DNA of 28,400 nucleotides, from assembly GCF_021648855.1 (NCBI RefSeq), contig NZ_JAKJHX010000062.1, positions 1-28,400 on the forward strand, written 5' to 3'. The translations under genes and the position numbers were made by a program. Shown here piece by piece: positions 1 to 7,900 of the stretch (positions are counted from its first letter, which is position 1; every line of letters begins with the position of its first letter). The DNA is from Tychonema litorale BBK16. GTDB taxonomy: Bacteria; Cyanobacteriota; Cyanobacteriia; Cyanobacteriales; Microcoleaceae. The notes beneath the pieces were generated by a model. That model was not told the origin of the DNA. It saw nothing but the letters and a program-made list of their open reading frames with translations, and searched no databases.

Positions 1-32
1 CAGAACGACATGGCTACGATCCGCCTTGCCTT

Positions 33-77
33 GTCCCTACAATTTTGGGGTAGGGACACGGCACTGCCGTCTCCTCT
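33..77. repeat. Dispersed palindromic element, partial copy
   Basis: Contains the core GGGACACGGCACTGCCGT preceded by GTCCCTACAATT. The same core recurs near 4697-4760, 4938-4958, 9748-9898, 20627-20653 and 22024-22090, so this is a multi-copy family in this genome. It lies downstream of the tRNA-Ser terminator. The left arm is incomplete at the window edge. The element looks non-coding. Confidence 0.75.
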
Positions 78-91
78 ATAGTTCCGATGCC

Positions 92-135
92 ATACCAAAA
101 ACAAACGACTCAGTTAAATACTTAACTAAGTCGTT
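92..135 (-). terminator. Rho-independent terminator of tRNA-Ser
   Basis: Positions 104-117 and 122-135 form a 14-bp inverted repeat with one mismatch and a 4-nt loop. Read on the minus strand, the hairpin is followed by a T-rich run (TTTGTTTTTGG). It lies about 30 nt beyond the 3' end of the minus-strand tRNA-Ser gene, which fits an intrinsic terminator for that transcript. Confidence 0.7.
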
Positions 136-165
136 GTGCTGAAAAGCTTGTATAACAAGATTCGA

Positions 166-250
166 CGGAGAGGGAGGGATTCGAACCCTCGTTAAGTTGC
201 CCTAAACAGACTTTCCAGGTCTGCGCCTTCAACCGCTCGGCCACCTCTCC
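166..250 (-). tRNA. tRNA-Ser (anticodon GGA)
   Basis: Read on the minus strand, the 5' acceptor arm GGAGAGG (250 downward) pairs with CCTCTCC (173-167), followed by a G discriminator at 166, typical of tRNA-Ser. The anticodon stem CAGAC/GTCTG encloses the loop CTGGAAA, giving anticodon GGA (214-216), which reads UCC/UCU. A long variable arm and the T-arm motif GGTTCGAATCC type are visible (rc of 179-189). No CCA is encoded. Length about 85 nt is normal for a class II tRNA. Confidence 0.96.
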
Positions 251-429
251 AAAGTTGAACTTTGCTTTTTTAGCCACAGCTTAACTACCTTAGCAGAAGA
301 AATCTGATTTGGGAAGGCCTAACGGCATAAATTTACGGTTTAATGTGGATAGGGCGTAAAACGGACGGGTCAAATTTTCCTACCCTATGTCGCAAACCCA
401 TTCATACGCAGAGTTCGACCGTTAACCAC

Positions 430-463
430 AATCTAAAATCTAAAATCTAAAATCTAAAATCGA
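430..463 (+). repeat. Heptanucleotide STRR (AATCTAA)n abutting a start codon
   Basis: Four perfect AATCTAA units (430-457) followed by AATCGA run directly into the ATG of the ferredoxin gene, leaving no Shine-Dalgarno sequence. The same repeat and the same junction (AAATCGAATGAC) are found before the M48 peptidase gene on the minus strand near 21963-21992. The rest of the spacer (251-429) shows no gene and no clear motif. Confidence 0.8.
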
Positions 464-832
464 ATGACTCGCTCTTACACAATTAAAATTCACAACAGAA
501 AAACTGGCTCTCACCACACCGTGCGAGTGCCGGAAAATCGCTACATCCTTCAAAATGTGGAAAACCAGGGAGTAGAGTTACCTTTTTCCTGTCGCAACGG
601 TGCCTGTACTGCTTGTGCGGTGCGCGTGGTATCCGGGGAACTGCACCAGCCTGAAGCAATGGGACTTTCTCCTGAATTGCAAAAAGAGGGTTATGCTTTG
701 CTGTGTGTCAGCTATCCCCGTTCCGATATGGAAGTGGAGACGCAAGATGAAGATGAAGTGTACGAACTTCAATTTGGCCGCTTTTTTGCTAAAGGTAAGG
801 TGCGATTTGGTTTGCCATTAGATGAAGAGTAA
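464..832 (+). CDS. Plant-type [2Fe-2S] ferredoxin with C-terminal extension (Fed2/FdC2-like)
   Basis: A 122-residue soluble electron carrier. The cluster ligands are C43, C48 and C51 (pattern Cx4Cx2C within FSCRNGACTACAV) and C81 in ALLCVSYP, the arrangement of photosynthetic-type ferredoxins. It is longer than PetF (about 98 residues) because of an acidic stretch (QDEDEVYELQ) and a tail to residue 122. Length and tail resemble the cyanobacterial Fed2 / plant FdC2 group, which from memory is linked to iron response rather than bulk electron transfer; that assignment is inference. The start is fixed by the STRR directly upstream. The stop overlaps the next gene by 11 nt, suggesting translational coupling. 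From memory, Synechocystis also has a petF-like gene beside suhB and a dnaJ-like gene, so the gene order may be conserved. Confidence 0.9.
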   Translation: MTRSYTIKIHNRKTGSHHTVRVPENRYILQNVENQGVELPFSCRNGACTACAVRVVSGELHQPEAMGLSPELQKEGYALLCVSYPRSDMEVETQDEDEVYELQFGRFFAKGKVRFGLPLDEE

Positions 833-1370
833 GAAAAATCCACAATGCCCAATGTTGCTTTATAGGTTATTATCGATCGCGCTTTGCTTGTTATTAGCTA
901 GCTGCCAAAAACCAGTAATTCCTACCGGAACTTTGGTTCAAGTACAACGGACTGTCAGCGGGCAAACTATTGAAGTTGTAAGTACCGCAGACCAAATTGC
1001 TCTGTTAGAACAAATCAGGCTGATTGGGATTGAAGTACCGGATTTGAAACAGCAGCCTTGGGGAGAAGGGGCGAAAAATAAGTTGGAACAGCTAATTGGT
1101 GGGAAACAGGTATTGTTGGAGTCGGATGTGGAGGAGAAGGACGGGTTCGATCGCAAATTAGCCTATTTGTGGCAAAATCAAGTTTTGGTTAACGAACAGC
1201 TAGTTAAAGAGGGTTATGCTTTGGCAGTGGTGCGATCGCGCAATACCAAATATCAGCAACGACTTGTCAACGCTCAAGAATGGGCGAGACTGATGGGTAA
1301 AGGCATTTGGAATCCCAAACAGCCCCTACGCCAAACTCCCGCAGACTTTCGTCGGCAAAATCAAAAATAA
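822..1370 (+). CDS. SNase-like (thermonuclease-fold) lipoprotein
   Basis: 182 residues. The N-terminus has a basic n-region, a hydrophobic stretch and a lipobox LLLASC with C28 as the lipidated cysteine, so the product is probably membrane-anchored on the outer face. Residues about 36-165 match the staphylococcal nuclease OB-fold domain: IRLIGIEVPD, then DGFDRKLAYLW, then VNEQLVKEGYA and GIW. R66 and R111 fit the catalytic arginines (R35 and R87 of the S. aureus enzyme). The acidic positions equivalent to D40 and E43 are swapped to E71 and D74, so activity is not assured. The first ATG overlaps the ferredoxin stop; an internal ATG (M11) would also leave a working signal peptide. Likely co-transcribed with the ferredoxin gene. 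Confidence 0.82.
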   Translation: MKSKKNPQCPMLLYRLLSIALCLLLASCQKPVIPTGTLVQVQRTVSGQTIEVVSTADQIALLEQIRLIGIEVPDLKQQPWGEGAKNKLEQLIGGKQVLLESDVEEKDGFDRKLAYLWQNQVLVNEQLVKEGYALAVVRSRNTKYQQRLVNAQEWARLMGKGIWNPKQPLRQTPADFRRQNQK

Positions 1371-1371
1371 T

Positions 1372-1497
1372 TATGGGAATTGGGAATGGGGAATGGGGCA
1401 TGGGGAATGGGGCATTGGTAACAAATAACTAATGACTAATAACTAATAACTAATGACTAATAACTAATAACCAATAACTAATGACTAATGACTAATA
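1372..1497 (+). repeat. Composite STRR tract (GGGGAAT/GGGGCAT then ACTAATA heptamers)
   Basis: From 1372 to about 1418 the sequence is made of heptamers of the GGGGAAT/GGGGCAT type. From about 1424 it changes to ACTAATA/ACTAATG heptamers, which continue into the first codons of the next gene (ATG at 1488). A similar two-part tract lies at 3336-3450. These match the STRR class known from filamentous cyanobacteria. Confidence 0.85.
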
Positions 1498-2303
1498 ACG
1501 AACTCCAAAACTTCCTGGAAATAGCCACTGAGGCCGCCCTCGCCGCTGGTTCTGTTCTGCAATCTTTCTGTGGAAAGTTAGAAGAAATTCAAGAAAAAGG
1601 TCGATCGGGCGATTTAGTCACAGAGGCCGACAAAGCCTCTGAAGCCGTCATTTTAGAAATTCTGGGTCGTCATGTACCTGACCACGCTATCCTCGCGGAA
1701 GAATCGGGTAAATTAGGAAATGCTAGTAGTAAGTATTTGTGGGCGATCGACCCTTTGGATGGTACAACCAATTATGCTCACCAATATCCATTTGCCTGTG
1801 TGTCGATCGGACTTTTAATCGAAGGCATACCACAAATTGGTGTGATTTTCGATCCTTTTAGTAACGAATTATTTCGCGCTGCTAAAGGATTGGGGGCTAC
1901 TCGCAACCGACGCGCGATCGAAGTTTCCCAAATCTCAGAATTGACCAAAAGCTTGTTAGTCACCGGCTTTGCTTACGATCGGCGCGAAACAGCCGATAAT
2001 AACTATGCCGAATTCTGTCACCTCACCCACCTCACCCAAGGTGTACGACGCAGCGGTTCTGCCGCCCTCGACCTTGCCCACGTCGCCTGCGGCCGTTTAG
2101 ACGGATACTGGGAACGCGGACTGTCGCCTTGGGATATCGCAGCCGGCGTACTTATCCTCTCCGAAGCCGGAGGTCAAGTGACAGCTTATGACGGTAGTGC
2201 CTTTGAGATTAACTCCGGTCGAGTTTTGGCGACAAATGGCAAAATTCATACCGAACTCAGCGACGCATTGCTCACAACCCCGCCTTTATCTTCTTGGGGG
2301 TAG
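1488..2303 (+). CDS. suhB: Inositol monophosphatase family protein (SuhB type)
   Basis: 271 residues, the usual length for the family. It is a Mg2+-dependent, Li+-sensitive type phosphatase for inositol phosphates or related sugar phosphates. Visible signature elements are GDLVTEAD (41-48), the metal ligand E71 in AEESG, IDPLDGTTNY (87-96) with ligands D88 and D91, and SPWDIAAG (213-220) with D216. Some family members in bacteria act as histinidol-phosphate phosphatase; the nearby hisZ makes that worth keeping in mind, but the sequence alone cannot tell. The start ATG lies inside an STRR tract, so the first four codons (MTNN) are repeat-derived and no Shine-Dalgarno is present. Confidence 0.9.
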   Translation: MTNNELQNFLEIATEAALAAGSVLQSFCGKLEEIQEKGRSGDLVTEADKASEAVILEILGRHVPDHAILAEESGKLGNASSKYLWAIDPLDGTTNYAHQYPFACVSIGLLIEGIPQIGVIFDPFSNELFRAAKGLGATRNRRAIEVSQISELTKSLLVTGFAYDRRETADNNYAEFCHLTHLTQGVRRSGSAALDLAHVACGRLDGYWERGLSPWDIAAGVLILSEAGGQVTAYDGSAFEINSGRVLATNGKIHTELSDALLTTPPLSSWG

Positions 2304-2411
2304 CAATTAGGAGGCAAGGGATCAGCAATAGTACGGGGGGCAGAACCCCTCAAGTGAAGTTACATTAAAGAATAAAGCATAGTAACAAGCCAGGGAAAGG
2401 AGAGTAGATTT

Positions 2412-3335
2412 ATGTCTTTTGAAATGACACAAGGGCTGTTTAAGTTTGACTTTACGGATCAACACGCAATTTTGGGAGTTCCGTTGGATGCGGAGTTTAA
2501 CGATATCCGCAAGCGGTACATGAAAATAGCTCGCCGCTTGCACTCGGATACTTGCCCTTTTGAAGAGCAAGCGGACAAAGATTGGGCAAACCAGTTTTTG
2601 TCAAAGGTGGTTAATCCGGCTTATAATAAGTTTTCCAAAGAAGGCGATCGCAAAGAATATACTCTACTATTAACCGCGATCGGTAAACGTGCAGCCAAAG
2701 AACCACAAAAACCTCAAGTCGAAAGTGCCACAGCCAAACAACTAGCGACGGCTGCGAATTGGGAAGAACTTTACAAAACAGAAGTTAACAAACTTTCTGC
2801 AAAGCAATACGAATCTGTTGAACAGGCGCTAGAAATCATCAATCAAATTAGCGAACTCAATATGGTTTACCTGCTGCGAAAAGAAAATGTCATCGTCTCA
2901 ACTGGGGGAGGAACTCCCAAACCTCTAACGCCTGGGAAAACAGAGACAGAAGCAGTAGTAAAACCTCTCACTCCTGTTGATCCTCCAAAGCCACCAGATT
3001 CTGAGATGGACAAATATTTTCGCCGTGCTCAAAAATTTATGGATAGCAAAAATTTCGCCAAAGCAACTTTAGAGTTGAGGGAAGCCCAAAAGCGCGAGCC
3101 GAAAAATAGCAAGTGTCACGCTATGTTAGCAATGTGTTATTTTCAACAAGGTCAAGCCACAATGGCAAAGCTGGAAATGCAAAAAGCTTTGGCGTCAAAT
3201 CCTGAAGAACCGATTGCTTTGGAGGTGAAGAAAAAGCTGGAACAGCCAGCTTCCGCCAAAGGTAAAAAGGGTGATGAGAAACCGGCTGGATTGTTTGCAA
3301 GTTTTACCAATTTGTTTGGCGGCAAGAAGAAATAG
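2412..3335 (+). CDS. Divergent J-domain protein with C-terminal TPR region
   Basis: 307 residues, cytoplasmic (no signal or membrane segment). Residues about 17-86 form a J-domain-like segment (AILGVPLDAEFNDIRKRYMK followed by IARRLHSDTC), but the HPD signature needed to stimulate DnaK is HSD here (44-46). Residues 95-205 are a charged and proline-rich linker (repeated KPLTP). Residues about 213-285 look like two TPR-type helix pairs (YFRRAQKFMDSKNFAKATLE, then CHAMLAMCYFQQGQATMAKL). The tail is lysine-rich (GGKKK). A clear Shine-Dalgarno (AAAGGAGAG, about 2396-2404) supports this start. A partner-binding scaffold or chaperone adaptor is plausible; function unknown. Confidence 0.85.
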   Translation: MSFEMTQGLFKFDFTDQHAILGVPLDAEFNDIRKRYMKIARRLHSDTCPFEEQADKDWANQFLSKVVNPAYNKFSKEGDRKEYTLLLTAIGKRAAKEPQKPQVESATAKQLATAANWEELYKTEVNKLSAKQYESVEQALEIINQISELNMVYLLRKENVIVSTGGGTPKPLTPGKTETEAVVKPLTPVDPPKPPDSEMDKYFRRAQKFMDSKNFAKATLELREAQKREPKNSKCHAMLAMCYFQQGQATMAKLEMQKALASNPEEPIALEVKKKLEQPASAKGKKGDEKPAGLFASFTNLFGGKKK

Positions 3336-3450
3336 GGCATGGGGCATGGGGCATGGGGAATTGGGCATGGGGCATAGGGAATGGGGCATGGGGCATTTAC
3401 AATAACCAATAACAACAGTCAACAATCAACGGTTAACAATCAACTAAACT
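3336..3450 (+). repeat. Composite STRR tract (GGGGCAT then CAACAGT-like heptamers)
   Basis: GGGGCAT/GGGGAAT heptamers from 3336 to about 3397 start directly after the stop codon of the J-domain gene. They are followed by heptamers related to CAACAGT (CAACAGT CAACAAT, then CAACGGT TAACAAT), which end a few bases before the hisZ ATG. The layout mirrors 1372-1497. Confidence 0.85.
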
Positions 3451-3451
3451 T

Positions 3452-4687
3452 ATGGTTCACCAACCCCCATCGGGTGCAAGAGATTTATTGCCCCTTGACG
3501 TAGCTCAAAAAAATTCGATTGAACGCCGTTTGCAGCAAGTGTTTCACCGCTGGGGCTATCACCGGATTATTACTTCTACTTTAGAACGCCTGGAGACTTT
3601 GATGGCTGGAGGTGCGATCGACCGATCGACCTTAATTAAATTACAAGACGCTGAAGATGGAGAACTCGGTTTGCGTCCAGAATTGACAGCTTCCATTGCC
3701 CGCGCCGCTGTGATGCGGATGGGCGGGACTCCCTGGCAACCTCAGCGTCTCTACTACAACGCTAATGTGTTCCGCAAAGGCCCAGATACAGGCTCTGGCG
3801 GGCAACAGGAGTTCTATCAAGCAGGGGTAGAGTTGCTAGGCTCAGGGGGGACGGTAGCCGATGCGGAAGTGCTGCTACTGCTGTCTGAGTGCTTGCAGGC
3901 TTTAGAAATTGGTGACTGGCACTTGGTCATCGGAGAAGCGGGTTTAACTGCAACTTTGTTGAAGCCGTTTCCGCTGAATGTGCGCTCCCAAGTTCGGGGG
4001 GCGATCGCCAATCTCGATCGCATCGGCTTGGAAAATTTACCACTGTCAACGGAATTGCGAGAAAGAGCGTTGCTATTATTTGACTTGCGTGGCCGCCCAG
4101 AAGATGTGTTACCAATTGTTGCCAAACTAGATTTAGATTTGCCACAACAAGCAGCGTTAAATAATCTCAAATCTGCGATCGAATTGCTGTATCAATGTCA
4201 ATCAAAAATCCCCAATCTGAAATCCCACATCCACCTAGACTTGAGTTTGATTCAAACATTTGACTATTACACTGGAATTGTGTTTGAAGTTGTCAGCAGT
4301 CCTAAAACGGGACAGCGAGTTTTGGGACAAGGCGGACGGTACGATCGACTATTGGGATTGTTCGATCCCCAAGGTCAAAATTACCCTGGCATCGGATTTT
4401 GTCTGAATATTGAAGATTTACACCAAATTTTGCTAAGTGAGGGTCAATTGGCCAAGGAAACCCCTGCCAGTGACTTTTTGGTTGTACCTCAAACCTCTGA
4501 ATCTGCTGCTGCCGCCTTTGTTTACGCTCGCAAACTCCGAGAGTCTAGCGATATAGTTCGGGTGGAAATGGATTTGGAGAGTCGGGGGAGTTTGGAGGAA
4601 GTTCGAGAATATGCGCGCGATCGGCGTATTGCTCAAATTGCGTGGGTGAATGCCGAAGGATTACCAACAATTGAAACAGTAAATTAA
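3452..4687 (+). CDS. hisZ: ATP phosphoribosyltransferase regulatory subunit HisZ
   Basis: 411 residues with the class II aminoacyl-tRNA synthetase-like fold of HisZ, the partner that activates the short form of HisG in the first step of histidine synthesis. Visible elements are PPSGARDLLP (5-14), the motif-2-like LGLRPELTASIARAAVMR, FDYYTGIVFEV (from about 270) and GGRYDRLLGLF. It lacks the anticodon-binding domain expected of a true HisRS, and the length fits HisZ. A C-terminal region of about 80 residues follows the catalytic-like fold. No Shine-Dalgarno is seen; an STRR tract abuts the start. The hisG partner is not in this window, so the histidine genes are dispersed, as is usual in cyanobacteria. 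Confidence 0.9.
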   Translation: MVHQPPSGARDLLPLDVAQKNSIERRLQQVFHRWGYHRIITSTLERLETLMAGGAIDRSTLIKLQDAEDGELGLRPELTASIARAAVMRMGGTPWQPQRLYYNANVFRKGPDTGSGGQQEFYQAGVELLGSGGTVADAEVLLLLSECLQALEIGDWHLVIGEAGLTATLLKPFPLNVRSQVRGAIANLDRIGLENLPLSTELRERALLLFDLRGRPEDVLPIVAKLDLDLPQQAALNNLKSAIELLYQCQSKIPNLKSHIHLDLSLIQTFDYYTGIVFEVVSSPKTGQRVLGQGGRYDRLLGLFDPQGQNYPGIGFCLNIEDLHQILLSEGQLAKETPASDFLVVPQTSESAAAAFVYARKLRESSDIVRVEMDLESRGSLEEVREYARDRRIAQIAWVNAEGLPTIETVN

Positions 4688-4696
4688 GAAATGAGG

Positions 4697-4958
4697 AAAC
4701 GGCACTACCGTGTCCTATATACCCGTAGGGACACGGCATTGCCCATTAGTGTCAACTTAAGCTCAAATCCAGTCAGAGATTGCTGTTTGACTATTAAATC
4801 CAGATCCCCCCTAGCCCCCCTTAAGAAGGGGGGGACAGGAGTCTTCTCAAAGTCCCCCTTCTTAAGGGGGATTTAGGGGGATCTGGACTATGGTAAAAAC
4901 GACATTTATCAAGGCTTTCAGGCTTAAGTTGACACCTATGGGCATTGCCGTGTCCCTA
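4697..4958. repeat. Nested palindromic elements between hisZ and cyaC
   Basis: This fills the spacer between two converging genes. Outer arms of 37 nt at 4726-4762 and 4922-4958 are inverted repeats (34 of 37 match by hand), containing the dispersed GGGACACGGCA core plus GTCAACTTAAGC. Inside them lies a second inverted repeat at 4799-4887, with C-rich and G-rich arms around CTTAAG (CCAGATCCCCC ... GGGGGATCTGG). A further partial copy of the outer core is at 4697-4716. Such folded DNA could also stop transcription from both sides. Confidence 0.85.
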
Positions 4959-4963
4959 CATAC

Positions 4964-7900
4964 CTAATCACAATTCAGTAAAAAAGTTAACACAGTTTCA
5001 TCAATTCCCTTCAATTGCAACGACTTATATTTAACAATTAGATCCTCCTCAACATAATCAGCAACCGCCGCCGAAATCAGTACAGTATTTGGTTCCGCAG
5101 CCTCTTGCAATCGAGCAGCAATATTCACACTAGGCCCGATCGCAGTATAGTCCGATCGCTCCACACCACCAAACATCCCCACCACCGCAGTACCCTGATG
5201 AATTCCGCAGCGAAACCGCACCGGAGCTACCCCATTCTCCCCAACAATTCCCTGCTCAATCCAGCCCTTGTTAAGCTCCTTCAGAGCCAGCAGCATTTGC
5301 TTTGCAGCCGCCACAGCACGCCGCACCTGCTCATTCGGACTCAATTCCTCCGGCGCTCCAAATAGTGCCATTACCGCATCCCCCACAAACTTATCCACCG
5401 TGCCACCACTGTCAAAAATCGCCTTAGTCATCGCCGCCAAATACTCATTCAACAACTCAGCCACCCGGCGCGACCGCAATGTATTTGCCATCTGAGTAAA
5501 ACCCACAATATCGCTAAACAAAATAGTAATTAATCGCGGTTCCGGGCGCAAATCCAGGGCCAAATCACCCGCCGCCGCAGCCTTCACCATTGCCGGTGGC
5601 AAAAATCGGCGCAGCACCGACTCAGTTAAATAATTATTCAACTGCTGCACTCGGCGTTCATTCTCCTTGAGAGCCACCAAATTTCGCACCTCAGCCAATA
5701 ATTCTCGGTCATTAAAAGGCTTAGACAAATAAGCATCAGCCCCCCGCTCTACCCCCTCAATTCGTGTATCTTCATCAGCTTTAGCAGTCAGTAAAATCAC
5801 AGGAGTTCCCTTCAATTCCTGATCTTCTCTAATCATCCGAATCAAATCCAAACCAGAGACCAAAGGCATCATCAAATCCGTCACAATCAAATCTGGTAGA
5901 CGATTTTTTGCCACAGCAAATCCTTCCTCACCGTTGCGGGCAAGCAAAACTGCAAAGCCAGAATCTCGCAAAATTCCAGATACATAAAAGCGCAAATCAG
6001 CATTGTCATCAACTACTAAAACAGTACCAACTGCTTTTTCAGAACTTACAGGTTGGATGGCTTCAAAATTCTCACTAGCAAATTCAGCATCAGACAAATC
6101 ACCTTCCACATCTGCCAATTCTACCAGTGCTTTGGACGAGTGAAATTCTGTGGGTATTTCCAGAACTTGTTCAGGAGGTAAATGCGTGGAACCGAAGTGC
6201 AGCCAAACCGTAAAAGTAGAACCTTCACCGTAAACTGACTCCACCGAAATTTGACCACTGTGCAGTTCCACCAATTCCTTTACCAGTGCTAAACCCAAAC
6301 CACTGCCTTCGTAGGAACGATTAGTGGAACCTTCAGCTTGGCGAAAACGCTCGAACAAATAGGGAATTTGTTCAGCGCGAATGCCGATACCACTATCTTT
6401 GACTTGCAGCAAACAGTGAGCACCAGCTTTTTTAACTGTGAGAGTGATATTTCCACCTTCTGGGGTGAATTTGACCGCATTTGATAGCAGGTTATAAATA
6501 ACTTTGTCAAATCTTTCAATATCTAAATAGAGCAAAGGACACTCTTGCAATTCAGTAATTAAGTTTAGGTGTTTTTTCTCACAATATGGTCGGAACGACT
6601 CGGCGGTAGAGTAACAGAAACCCACCAAATCGCAGGGGCGAAAACTGGGCTGCATCCGTCCGGCATCGAGTCGCTGCAAATCTAATAGTTGATTTACTAA
6701 ACGCAGCAGGCGACGGGAATTGCGAAGTGCAATAGCTGCTTGTTCGTAAGGTAAATCTTCTTTGCGGCTGCAAACCGATTCCAGAGGGCCGATGGTGAGA
6801 GTTAGGGGTGTCCGAAATTCGTGAGAGATATTTTGGAAAAACTCGGTTTTGAGTCGATCGGCTTCCAGGAGACGTTCTGCCTGTTGTCTGGTAGTTTGGT
6901 AGAGGCGTGATTGCTGTACCGCCAGAGCAGCTTGAGTTGCCACTATTTGAGCCAGGTCAATGTCTGAGGCCAACCAGCGTCTGGTGTGGCTGTTTTGCCG
7001 CAGGGAAATGCTGCCGATGATTTTGCCATCCGAGAGCAAAGGGACTACTAAAAGAGCGCGGGCGGCCGATCGCAGTTGTAGTTCTGTAACATTCATATCA
7101 GGGCGTTCATTGAGGTCAGAAATCGCCATCGGCTCTTTCGACATCATGATATTTTGCAAAACCGGATTGCCTCGAATTGGCACCAAAGACTGGGGTAGGG
7201 AAGCATTGGGAGACGCCCAGGCGCGACCGAACTTCGTCACACTGTCCAGGTTGGGGAGTTCGTTAGGAGCGATCAAACCCTCTTCTACGGCTACAACAGC
7301 CCTATCTGAGTCGTAAAGCCCCACGCACTGAACGTATTCGTCATCTTCTGTCCACAGAGATAGGACGCAGCCATCTACTTGTAGAGCTTGCCCTAGTTGT
7401 TGGGTAATTGCTGCAAAGATATTTTGGGGGTCTAGGCTCGATCGAATTGCCGTAGTAATAGTATTGACTAGAGCTTCGCGTTTTGCCAGAGCCCGCACCT
7501 GTTCGTAAGCACGGGCTTGAGACAGCGCCAAAGCCGCTTGGTCTGCTACTGTAGTTACCAAATTTATCTCATGCTCTTGCCACTTGCGAGGCTGCTCAAA
7601 GGAGTGCAGCGCTAGAACTGCCATTAGTTCCGTTTGATAGAACAGAGGTACGATTAAGCTCGATCGAATGTTAGCAGCTTGGTAAGCAAGTCGGCGCTGG
7701 TGATTGGCTTCATGTAAGATGCGATCGTCCGTTTCAGCATCTTGAATCACCTCTACCTCTCTAGTTTCCCAGACCAAAAACGGCAACAAATCCGCCGAAA
7801 GTCTAGCCGGACAAGCATCTACAGGCATTGCAGTCACATCCGGGGATGGCAACTCCTGTGTTTCCAGCAGTTGATAAACAAACCATTCATCAGCCACCCT

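Noticed and set aside
2330..2352. Terminator after suhB (GGGG-GCAGAA-CCCC)
   Set aside because: Four-base stem and no T-run; too weak to call.
3152..3425. Minus-strand reading frames rich in CPIP/CPMP
   Set aside because: They are the translation of the GGGGCAT repeat tract and of the antisense of the J-domain gene; no start signal.
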